A stretch of DNA of 64,000 nt. It comes from Paracraurococcus lichenis (GTDB lineage Bacteria > Pseudomonadota > Alphaproteobacteria > Acetobacterales > Acetobacteraceae). Position 1 is the stretch's first letter, and every line of letters starts with the position of its first letter. Below the pieces are notes generated by a model, which had not been told where the DNA came from, searched no databases, and saw only the letters and a program-made list of their open reading frames with translations. The stretch covers positions 1 to 64,000 of the forward strand of contig NZ_JAUTWS010000002.1 of the NCBI RefSeq assembly GCF_030657435.1, read 5' to 3'. Position numbers and translations under genes: made by a program. Shown here in pieces: positions 52,288 to 59,484 of the stretch.

Positions 52288-53070
52288 TCAGCGGGACAGG
52301 AAGCCGATGACGTGGTCGGCGACGGCATCCGGCTGCTCGATCTCGGGGTGGTGGCCGGCGGCGGCGATCTCGGCATAGCGGGCGCCGGGGATCAGGCGGG
52401 CCATGGCCTGGCCGTAGGAGGGCTTCACGATGCCGTCCGCGGCGCCCCAGAGCACCAGGGTCTTCGCCTTGATCGCCGGCAGCCACCAGGCGAGGCGCGG
52501 GTGGTGCATGTAGGGGTGCCAGCCATAGAGCGAGAGCGCCTCCCGGCTGCGGTGCAGCGCGACCAGCTCCTCGTCGGTCATGGCGTCGTAGTCCGGCGCA
52601 TTCGCCGGGTCGTGCCACATGGCGGCGCGGACCTTGTCCGGATGGGTGTTGAAGACGTCGAGGATGTCCGGCGTCTCCCGGTCGCCGACCTTGATGCCGA
52701 GGCTGTCCAGCAGGACCAGTCGGTCGATGCGGGACGGCATGCGCAGTGCCAGCTCGGCCGCCAGCCAGCCGCCGAAGGAGGAGCCGATCACGGAGATCCG
52801 CTCATGCCCCAGCGTCTCGATCACCTGTCCATAGAGGTGCAGCAGGTCGTAGATGCTTTCAAAATCCTTTGGCCGCGGGCTGCCGCCGAAGCCGGGATGC
52901 GAGGGGGCGATCACCGCCATCCGCCGTCCCAGCAGCTCGAGGAAGCGGGCGTCGCGCCGGGCCGGCGTGAAGCCGTGCAGGAAGAGCACCGGCGCGCCGG
53001 CGCCGCGCCGCAGCACCTCCAGCTCGATGCCCTGGACCGCGATGCGGTCGATGGTCGTCTCGGTCGGCAT
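52288..53070 (-). CDS. Alpha/beta hydrolase (MhpC-like)
   Basis: The 260-residue hydrolase has LFLHGFTPARRDARF, the elbow IGSSFGGWL (Ser98), a late Asp in LWGAADGIV and catalytic His in AAGHHPEIEQP. It fits the C-C or ester hydrolase group that follows flavin oxygenation in catabolic operons. It is the third gene of the nine-gene operon, 24 bp before the LLM gene. Confidence 0.85.
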   Translation of the reverse strand: MPTETTIDRIAVQGIELEVLRRGAGAPVLFLHGFTPARRDARFLELLGRRMAVIAPSHPGFGGSPRPKDFESIYDLLHLYGQVIETLGHERISVIGSSFGGWLAAELALRMPSRIDRLVLLDSLGIKVGDRETPDILDVFNTHPDKVRAAMWHDPANAPDYDAMTDEELVALHRSREALSLYGWHPYMHHPRLAWWLPAIKAKTLVLWGAADGIVKPSYGQAMARLIPGARYAEIAAAGHHPEIEQPDAVADHVIGFLSR

Positions 53071-53098
53071 GACGCCTCGCTTCGCTTGGTGTGACGGG

Positions 53099-54433
53099 TC
53101 AGCGCGGCAGCGCGTCGTCGCGGGTCTCGCGGCCGAGCGCCATCGCCAGGATGCTCAGCAGGGCGAAGCAGGTCATCACCGCCGCCGCCATGTTGAAGCT
53201 GCCGTGGAAGGGCACCACCAGCAGGCCGGCGACCAGCGGGCCGAAGCTGGTGATGATGCGCCCCGTGCCGTTGCAGAAGGAGACGGCGGTGGCGCGCACA
53301 TGCGTCGGGAACAGCTCCGGCAGGTAGACCGCATGGCCGGAGAAGACGCCGAAGACGAAGAAGCCGAAGATCGGCAGCACCAGCGGGTAGTGGGCATAGG
53401 CGTCGAGGCCGAGATAGAGCCAGAGCCCGCTGACGATGGCGCCGATGTTGTAGAACACCACGGTGAGGCGGCGGCCCAGCCAGTCCGCCAGGAAGCCGAA
53501 GGCGGCATAGCCGGCGATGCCGCCGATGCCCCAGAGCATCATGCCGTTGCCGATATGGCGGATCGCCTCCGGCCCGGTGATCCCTTCCTTCTGCAGCATC
53601 AGGCCCTGGATGGTCGGCAGCCAGATCTGGCTGGTCCAGATCGAGAGCAGCGTGCCGAGGCAGAAGAGCAGCCCGATGATGGTGCTTTGGCGCAGCGCGG
53701 GGGAGAAGAGCTGGCGCAGCGGCAGCGCCATAAAGTCGCGGTCGGCCTCGGACCCGGCGCCGGCCGCGCGGATCGCCGCCCGGCGCTCCCGCACCGCGGC
53801 GAAATGCTCCGGCTCATGCGTGCCGCGGCGGAGCAGCAGCAGAAGGATCGCCGGAATGACGCCGGTGAAGAAGACGTAGCGCCAGCCATAGGGGCCGACC
53901 AGGTTGTAGACCTGCCCGCCGATCAGCGCGCCGAAGGCGCCGCCGGTCATCATGATGCCCAGCACCTTGGCGCGGTGCGTGCTGTGGAAGGCCTCGGCCA
54001 CCAGGGCGATGCCGACCACCGCCTCCGCCCCCGTGCCGAGGCCTGCGAGGAAGCGGAACACGCCGAGCTGCAGGGGCGTCTGCGCGATACCCTGCAGCCC
54101 GGTGCAGAGGCTGAAGAGGATGATGCTGAAGGCCAGCGTCCGGACCCGGCCGAAATAGTCGGCGACGAGGCCGAAGACCATGCCGCCGATCGCCCAGCCG
54201 AGCAGCCCGACCATGGCGAGGTAGCCGCCGACCCGGCCGAGCTCGGCCGGCGTCGGCGCGCCGCCCAGCAGCTCGGTCAGCGCCGGCCGCAGCACGATGG
54301 CGAAGAGGCCGAAATCGGCGGAATCCAGCGCCCAGCCCAGCCAGGTCACGAGGAAGATGCGCCACTGGTAGCGCGTCAGGCCGGCAAGGCCGATCCTTCC
54401 GCCGATGCCGGCAAGCCCCGTGCTCGTGCTCAT
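53099..54433 (-). CDS. MFS transporter, metabolite:proton symporter type
   Basis: This 444-residue twelve-helix MFS protein starts with RYQWRIFLVTWLGWALDSADFGLFAIV. The family loop GMVFGLVADYFGRVRTL after helix 2 and RFLAGLGTGAEAVVG in helix 4 are typical of the aromatic-acid/sialic-acid-like uptake group, with a matching loop FLADWLGRRLTV in the second half. It is the likely importer of the operon's substrate. The ATG at 54433 opens the conserved part. Confidence 0.86.
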   Translation of the reverse strand: MSTSTGLAGIGGRIGLAGLTRYQWRIFLVTWLGWALDSADFGLFAIVLRPALTELLGGAPTPAELGRVGGYLAMVGLLGWAIGGMVFGLVADYFGRVRTLAFSIILFSLCTGLQGIAQTPLQLGVFRFLAGLGTGAEAVVGIALVAEAFHSTHRAKVLGIMMTGGAFGALIGGQVYNLVGPYGWRYVFFTGVIPAILLLLLRRGTHEPEHFAAVRERRAAIRAAGAGSEADRDFMALPLRQLFSPALRQSTIIGLLFCLGTLLSIWTSQIWLPTIQGLMLQKEGITGPEAIRHIGNGMMLWGIGGIAGYAAFGFLADWLGRRLTVVFYNIGAIVSGLWLYLGLDAYAHYPLVLPIFGFFVFGVFSGHAVYLPELFPTHVRATAVSFCNGTGRIITSFGPLVAGLLVVPFHGSFNMAAAVMTCFALLSILAMALGRETRDDALPR

Positions 54434-54461
54434 GGCCTCTCCTCCCTTCTGGCCGGCGCGT

Positions 54462-55445
54462 TCACCGCGCCCTGGTCCCGGATGCCAGGCCGACCCGGCG
54501 CGCGATGCCGAGCTGCATGGCAAGCTCGCGCTGCAGGACATCGGCGAATTCCTCGGGCGGGCCGCCCTGCGGTTCGAACTCGCCCTCCCGCAGCAGCTTC
54601 GTGAAATCGGGGGCGTGCACGATCTCGCGCACCGCGCGCTGGACCTTCAGGATGCGCTCGGGCGGCGTGCCGGCAGTGGTCCAGAGGCCCATCATCCCGA
54701 TGAGCTCCCACTCCGCGAAGCCCTGCTCCTTCATCGTCGGCGTCTCGGGCACCAGCAGGGCGCGCCGGCGGCCGGTATAGCCGATGGCGCGCAGCGATCC
54801 CTCGCGCAGGAAGGGCAGCGCCGGCGGGATGGTGGAGAAGGTGATGTCGACATTGCCGGCGAGGATCTCGGTCAGGCTCGGCGCGGTGCCGTGCAGCGTG
54901 ACCAGCACCAGCTCCGTTCCGGTGAAGGCCTTGAACTGCTCGGCCGCGAGATGGGTGATGTTGCCGAAGCCGCTGATGGCGCAGGTGAGGCCGCCGCGCG
55001 CCCGCGCGATCGCGGCAAGCTCCGCCATGCTCGTCGCGCCGAGGCGCGGGCTCGCCACCAGCATCATGCCGGTGCCGTCCGCGACCAGCGTCACCGGCGC
55101 CACGTCCCGCATCGGGTCATAGGGCAGGGGCTGCTGGCTGAAGGCGAGGTTGCCGATGAAGCTGCCGGTGGTGAAGAGCAGCGTGCCGCCGTCGGGCCGC
55201 GCCGTCGCGATCTGATGCGTGGCGACAATGCCGTTGGCGCCGGGCTTGTTCTCGAACACCACGGTCTGGCCGAGCTTCTCGCCGAGCCGCTCGGCCAGCG
55301 GCCGGCCGAAGATGTCCATGGGGCCACCCGGCGTGAAGGGCACCCACATGCGCAGGAGGCGCGTCGGCCAAGCCTCCGTCTGGGCCTTCGCCGCGCCGGT
55401 GGCCAGGCAGGCCACCGCCAGCATGGTCCTGCGGGTGCACCGCAT
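54462..55445 (-). CDS. Tripartite tricarboxylate transporter (Bug/TctC) receptor 2, first gene of the catabolic operon
   Basis: The 327-residue periplasmic receptor has a signal peptide (TMLAVACLATGAAKAQ) and the blocks RMWVPFTPGGPMDIFGRPLAERL and VFENKPGANGI. It is a close paralog of the receptor at 46.7-47.7 kb. The two lie near opposite ends of the same operon, which suggests a duplication. It is divergent from tetR across 111 bp that hold repeat GTGTCA motifs and a TATAAA box. No TctAB partners are present. Confidence 0.87.
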   Translation of the reverse strand: MRCTRRTMLAVACLATGAAKAQTEAWPTRLLRMWVPFTPGGPMDIFGRPLAERLGEKLGQTVVFENKPGANGIVATHQIATARPDGGTLLFTTGSFIGNLAFSQQPLPYDPMRDVAPVTLVADGTGMMLVASPRLGATSMAELAAIARARGGLTCAISGFGNITHLAAEQFKAFTGTELVLVTLHGTAPSLTEILAGNVDITFSTIPPALPFLREGSLRAIGYTGRRRALLVPETPTMKEQGFAEWELIGMMGLWTTAGTPPERILKVQRAVREIVHAPDFTKLLREGEFEPQGGPPEEFADVLQRELAMQLGIARRVGLASGTRAR

Positions 55446-55510
55446 GGATCATCTCCCCCGTCGGCGCGGCGCCTGCAATGGGCCCCGCGCTTGTGCATGG
55501 TCAAACGAGT

Positions 55511-55536
55511 GTTTTATACGGGTGTCACAGTGTCAA
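55511..55536 (-). promoter_or_regulatory. Operator/promoter region of the catabolic operon
   Basis: Within the shared bug-tetR gap there is a direct repeat GTGTCA (55522-55527) CA GTGTCA (55530-55535). On the minus strand a TATAAA (complement of 55513-55518) follows TTGACA (complement of 55531-55536) at only 12 bases. That is too close for a classical pair, so the repeat may be a regulator site next to the -10 box. Confidence 0.4.
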
Positions 55537-55556
55537 GCGTCCATGGGCGGGGTGGA

Positions 55557-56225
55557 ATGAGCGTGAGCGTGGACGCCATCGAAAGGCCGGGCTCGGCGCA
55601 GGAGCGGACGGTGGGCCGCATCCTGACTGCGGCGGCGCGGCTCTTCGCGGCGCGCGGCCTGGCGGGCGTGGGCCTGCGGGAGATCACGGCGGAGGCGGGG
55701 GTCAATCTCGCCGCGGTGAACTACCACTTCGGCTCGAAGGAGAGGCTGCTCGAGGCGCTGTTCCTCCGCCGCGCCAGGCCGATCACCGAGGAGCGCCTGC
55801 GCCTGCTCGCACTCTGTCGCGAGGCGCCCGGCCGGCCGCCGATGCTCGAACAGTTGCTGGAGGCCTTCCTGCGCCCGGCCTTCTCGCTCGGGCTCGAGGC
55901 GGGTGTGGACGGCGCGACCTTCGGCCGGCTGCGCGCCCGGCTCTCGGTCGAGAGCGAGGACCTCTATCGCCGCATCCTGTCGCAGGCCTTCAATGCCAGC
56001 ACGCGTGCCTTCCTCGACGCGGTGGCGGCGGCGCTGCCGGACCTGCCGCGGGCGGAGGTGGAGTGGCGCTTCCACTTCATGCTGGGGACGATGATCTACA
56101 CCATGGCCGATAGCGGCCGGATCCAATCGGTGGGCGACGGGCTCTGCCGGCCGGGCGAGGTGGAGACGGCGCTGGCCAGGCTGGTGCCCTTCCTCTGCGC
56201 CGGCTTCCGCGCGCCGCCGACGTGA
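55557..56225 (+). CDS. TetR family transcriptional regulator
   Basis: The 222-residue protein has an N-terminal HTH at about 17-62 (RILTAAARLFAARGLAGVGLREITAEAGVNLAAVNYHFGSKERL) and a C-terminal ligand domain with the TetR_C-like WRFHFMLGTMIYTMADSG. It is divergent from the nine-gene operon and is its most likely repressor, relieved by the substrate or its CoA ester. The ATG at 55557 is the last before the conserved HTH. An upstream frame exists but belongs to antisense sequence. Confidence 0.87.
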   Translation: MSVSVDAIERPGSAQERTVGRILTAAARLFAARGLAGVGLREITAEAGVNLAAVNYHFGSKERLLEALFLRRARPITEERLRLLALCREAPGRPPMLEQLLEAFLRPAFSLGLEAGVDGATFGRLRARLSVESEDLYRRILSQAFNASTRAFLDAVAAALPDLPRAEVEWRFHFMLGTMIYTMADSGRIQSVGDGLCRPGEVETALARLVPFLCAGFRAPPT

Positions 56226-56293
56226 CGGCAGCGGGCGGCGGCGCGCGACGGGAATGACAAGGCCGGCGAAGGCCGACAGGGGAGGAGCTGAGG

Positions 56294-57280
56294 ATGCCAG
56301 CCTGGACCAGGCGGGCGGCGCTCGCGGGCGCCGGCCTGCTCGCCACCCGCATCGCGGCGGCCGAGCCCGCCTTCGACCGGCCGCTGCGCCTGGTGCTGCC
56401 CTTCGCGCCGGGCGGCTCCACCGACATCAGCGGCCGGCTGCTGGCCGAGCAGATGCGCCAGTCGCTCGGCCAGCCCGTCGTCGTGGAGAACCGCCCGGGC
56501 GCGAACGGGCTGCTGGCGCTGGAGGCGGTGGCGCGGTCGCGGCCGGATGGCACCACGCTCATGCTCGGCAACGTCACCACCAACGGCACGGCGCCACTGC
56601 TCGCCGGGCCGCGGCTCGGCTTCGACTACGAGCGGGACATGCAGGCGGTGACGCGCATCGCCGACGTGCCGAGCCTGCTGGTGGCGACCGCGGCCAACTT
56701 CGTGCCGCAGAGCCTCGCCGAGGTCGTGGCGCTGGCGCGGGAAAGGCCGGGACGGCTGAACTACTTCTCCACCGGCGTCGGCAGCTATACCCATCTGGAC
56801 ACGGTGCTGCTGGCGCGCGCCGCGGGCATCGACGTCGTGCATGTCGTGCTCTCCGGCGGCGCCGGGCCCTCGCTGCAGACGGTGATCGCCGGCGACGTGC
56901 AGTTCGGCTTCATGAATGCGGCGACGGCGACGCCGATGGTGCGCGACGGAAGGCTGAAGGCGCTGGCCGTGACGGGCGAGCGGCGGCTCGCCGAATGGCC
57001 GGCGGTGCCGACCATGGCGGAGGCCGGCTACCCCGGCATCGGCACCAGCGCCTGGCACGTGCTGATGCTGCCCTCGGGCGTGCCGGAGCCAGCGCAGCAG
57101 GCGGTCTTCGCCGCGGCGCGCGCGGCGCTCGGCAGCGAGCCGGTGCTGGCCGCCTTCCGGCGCCAGTCGATCCAGCCGACGCCCAGCGCCTCCATCGCCG
57201 AGGCGCGGGACTGGATGCGCGCGGAACTCGCGGCCTGGCGCCGCATCCTGCGCCAGACCGCCATCGCCACCGCGGACTAA
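56294..57280 (+). CDS. Tripartite tricarboxylate transporter (Bug/TctC) receptor 3
   Basis: The 328-residue periplasmic receptor has a signal (TRRAALAGAGLLATRIAAAE) and the blocks RLVLPFAPGGSTDISGRLLAEQM and VVENRPGANGL. It is less like the other two receptors than they are to each other. It follows tetR by 68 bp with GGGGAGGAG before its ATG. Its TAA stop lies inside the left arm of a large hairpin. The ligand is unknown. Confidence 0.86.
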   Translation: MPAWTRRAALAGAGLLATRIAAAEPAFDRPLRLVLPFAPGGSTDISGRLLAEQMRQSLGQPVVVENRPGANGLLALEAVARSRPDGTTLMLGNVTTNGTAPLLAGPRLGFDYERDMQAVTRIADVPSLLVATAANFVPQSLAEVVALARERPGRLNYFSTGVGSYTHLDTVLLARAAGIDVVHVVLSGGAGPSLQTVIAGDVQFGFMNAATATPMVRDGRLKALAVTGERRLAEWPAVPTMAEAGYPGIGTSAWHVLMLPSGVPEPAQQAVFAAARAALGSEPVLAAFRRQSIQPTPSASIAEARDWMRAELAAWRRILRQTAIATAD

Positions 57281-57345
57281 GCAGGCTTTCGCGGGTTGGG
57301 CCACACTTCGTGCGGCCCAACTTCTTGAAGCGAAAGCCTGCTTAG
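57277..57345. repeat. Large hairpin with 16-bp perfect arms enclosing a second stem
   Basis: CTAAGCAGGCTTTCGC (57277-57292) is perfectly complementary to GCGAAAGCCTGCTTAG (57330-57345). Inside, TTGGGCC (57296-57302) pairs with GGCCCAA (57314-57320), with CAC/GTG around TTC further in. It includes the TAA stop of the Bug gene. It could be a terminator, an mRNA stabiliser or a mobile palindromic repeat. Confidence 0.7.
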
Positions 57346-57359
57346 GATTTTGTTGCGGC

Positions 57360-57379
57360 GCAAACCCCGAGGGGTTTGC
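57360..57379. repeat. Short hairpin before the cupin gene
   Basis: GCAAACCCC (57360-57368) pairs with GGGGTTTGC (57371-57379). It follows the large hairpin by 14 bp and lies 10 bp before the ribosome site AAGGAGAG of the cupin gene, so it could affect its translation. Confidence 0.55.
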
Positions 57380-57397
57380 TTAGGGAAGGAGAGACGG

Positions 57398-57808
57398 ATG
57401 CTGGTCTTCGACCTGAAGCAGGAGCAGCGCTGGGACCCGGTGAAGCATGTCGAGCACGTGCTCGGCCGGATCGAGGGCGGCGACGTGACCGTCGCCTGCT
57501 GGGAGCCGGGGCAGTGCAGCCCGCACCACCTGCATCCCAATTGCACCGAGATCTATGTCTGCTTCGAGGGCGGCGGGACCATGCGCACGCCCGGGCAGAC
57601 CATCGAGGTCAAGCCCGGCGCCTTCGTCGTCCATCCGCGCGGCGAGCTGCACGAATACGAGAACGGGCCGCAGCGCACGCTGCTCTTCCGCGTGCGCTAC
57701 GGCGACGACTTCTCCGTCCGCACGAAGGAATGGCGCGGCAACCCCGCCTGGAGGCCGCGCCCGGAGGACATCGCGCATTTCGGCCTGGCTGCCGAGCCGA
57801 CGGCCTGA
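57398..57808 (+). CDS. Cupin domain protein
   Basis: The 136-residue single cupin has motif 1 as HHLHPNCTEIYVCFEGGG (two His, Glu) and motif 2 as PGAFVVHPRGELHEY (His). The fold should bind a divalent metal. It is a family also seen beside Bug and MFS genes in catabolic loci, but no activity can be assigned. The ATG at 57398 follows AAGGAGAG. The preceding hairpins separate it from the Bug gene. Confidence 0.77.
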   Translation: MLVFDLKQEQRWDPVKHVEHVLGRIEGGDVTVACWEPGQCSPHHLHPNCTEIYVCFEGGGTMRTPGQTIEVKPGAFVVHPRGELHEYENGPQRTLLFRVRYGDDFSVRTKEWRGNPAWRPRPEDIAHFGLAAEPTA

Positions 57809-57815
57809 CCGCGCG

Positions 57816-58853
57816 TCAGGCCTTGCCGATGCCCTTGTTGACCAGCGAGAGGTCGAAGGCCTTCCGCCAGTCGAGCGCCGCCGGCAGCACGCCGATATCG
57901 GCCATGGCGGCGTGGAAGCGCTGCCAGCGCGCCTCGGTCATGGCGCCGATGCCGAGCGTGGCGGCATCGCCGGAGCGGAGGATGCCGGCCTCGTTCATCA
58001 TCCTTGTGCCGAAGGCGATGAGGTCGTCGCCCATCTCCGGGTTGTGCGACTTGATGAGGGCATTGGCCGGCGCGGTGTCGAAGCCGCCGGCCGGGCCCTT
58101 CAGGTACTGGTCCCAGCCCTCCATCGTCGCGTCGATGAAGCGCTGGATCACCTCCCGCTTCTCCGCCAGCGTCTTCTGGCCGATATTGATGGTGGTGCCG
58201 TAATTTTCGAAGCCGGCATCGTGCAGCAGCAGCGTGTCCGGCTCGATCCCCGCCTGGCGGATGGAGAAGGGCTCGCTGCCGAGGTAGCCCTGCTGGACGA
58301 GTTGCTTGTCCGCCAGGAAGGGCTGCAGGTTGAAGGTATAGGGGCGGATCTGCTCGTCCTTCAGCCCGTATTTCTTCACCAGGAAGGGCCACCAGGTCAC
58401 CCGCGGCTCGGCGCTGATCAGCACGGTGCGGCCGCGCAGTGCCTCGAAGCCGGTGAAGCCGGTGTTCGGGTGGGCGATCAGCACCACCATGTCCTTCTGG
58501 AAGACCGCGCCGATGCAGAGGAAAGGAATGTTCTCCCGCACGAAGTTCAGGGCGGTGAGGCCATTGCCCATCGACATGTCCACGCGCCCGCCGAGCAGGA
58601 GCTGCGCCGGGTTGACCTGCGGCCCGCCGGTCCGCAGCTCCACCTCCAGCCCCGCCTTGCGGTAGAGGCCGGCGGCCTGCGCCTGGTAGAAGCCGCCATG
58701 CTCGGCCTGCGCGCGCCAGTTGGTGACGAAGCTGACCTTGTCGAGGCGCGGCTGCGCCCGGACGGGGCCGGGGGCGGCCACCAGCAGCGGCGCGCCGGCG
58801 CCCAGCAGCCCGAGCGCCGCGCGGCGCGAGACGGTGAAGCGTTGGATCGTCAT
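57816..58853 (-). CDS. NMT1/SsuA-type ABC transporter substrate-binding protein
   Basis: This 345-residue periplasmic binding protein has a Tat-like signal (SRRAALGLLGAGAPLLVAAP). It opens with KVSFVTNWRAQAEHGGFYQAQAAGLYRKAGLEVEL, the NMT1/THI5-like pattern for pyrimidine-, nitrate- or sulfonate-like ligands. There are no permease or ATPase genes next to it. It converges on the cupin gene. Ligand class is inferred from the family only. Confidence 0.82.
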   Translation of the reverse strand: MTIQRFTVSRRAALGLLGAGAPLLVAAPGPVRAQPRLDKVSFVTNWRAQAEHGGFYQAQAAGLYRKAGLEVELRTGGPQVNPAQLLLGGRVDMSMGNGLTALNFVRENIPFLCIGAVFQKDMVVLIAHPNTGFTGFEALRGRTVLISAEPRVTWWPFLVKKYGLKDEQIRPYTFNLQPFLADKQLVQQGYLGSEPFSIRQAGIEPDTLLLHDAGFENYGTTINIGQKTLAEKREVIQRFIDATMEGWDQYLKGPAGGFDTAPANALIKSHNPEMGDDLIAFGTRMMNEAGILRSGDAATLGIGAMTEARWQRFHAAMADIGVLPAALDWRKAFDLSLVNKGIGKA

Positions 58854-58933
58854 GCGGTGGTCCTCCCGGGCGAGATCGGTCGCCGGGAGGGAAGGTGGCG
58901 CATTGCGCCGCCGGCGCAAGCGGGAACCGCCGC

Positions 58934-59374
58934 TCAGGCTCTGAGGCCGAGCGGCCGGACCAGCATCAGCGCCGTCCCGAAGCCCCAGGCGCCATTGTAG
59001 AGCAGCCCGCGCCAGGGGATGGCGCCGCTCCAGGTCGGCAGCCCCTTCAGGGCGGGCACCAGCGTCACCGCGACCGCGGTCAGCGCCAGCGCGCCGAAGA
59101 TGGTGGAGAAGAGGATCGCCGGTGGCCGCAGCCGGACCAGGATCAGCGCCAGCACCAAGCCCCAGACCCCGCCCCAGAAGGCCTGGGACAGCACCACCGG
59201 CACGCCGAGCGGCCTGGTCGGGGCCATGTTGAAGGGTGGCGAGGTCTGGCCGAGGACCGCGACCACCGCCGGGATCCGGTTGCCGAACTGGTGCAGCAGG
59301 AAGGCCGTGCCCTGGTGGAAGACCAGCACGGCAATGAAACCGGCGATGAAGCCGGCGATGATCGTTCTGAGCAT
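58934..59374 (-). CDS. Small four-helix membrane protein
   Basis: The 146-residue protein has about four membrane segments (MLRTIIAGFIAGFIAVLVFHQG, AFWGGVWGLVLALILVRL, AILFSTIFGALALTAVAVTLVP and GLLYNGAWGFGTALMLV). It is an uncharacterised but recognisable family type with no known activity. It lies 80 bp before the binding protein on the same strand and is divergent from the TPP enzyme (110 bp). Transport is possible but unproven. Confidence 0.68.
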   Translation of the reverse strand: MLRTIIAGFIAGFIAVLVFHQGTAFLLHQFGNRIPAVVAVLGQTSPPFNMAPTRPLGVPVVLSQAFWGGVWGLVLALILVRLRPPAILFSTIFGALALTAVAVTLVPALKGLPTWSGAIPWRGLLYNGAWGFGTALMLVRPLGLRA

Positions 59375-59484
59375 GGTTGGAAACTGTCCCCTCTATGGCC
59401 GCCACGGCCGGGGGGTCCCTTGCCGTGCGGCGCTCGCCCGCGCACCCTGCCACCACCTTGCATCCGCCGGAGGGGGAAGTCGCC

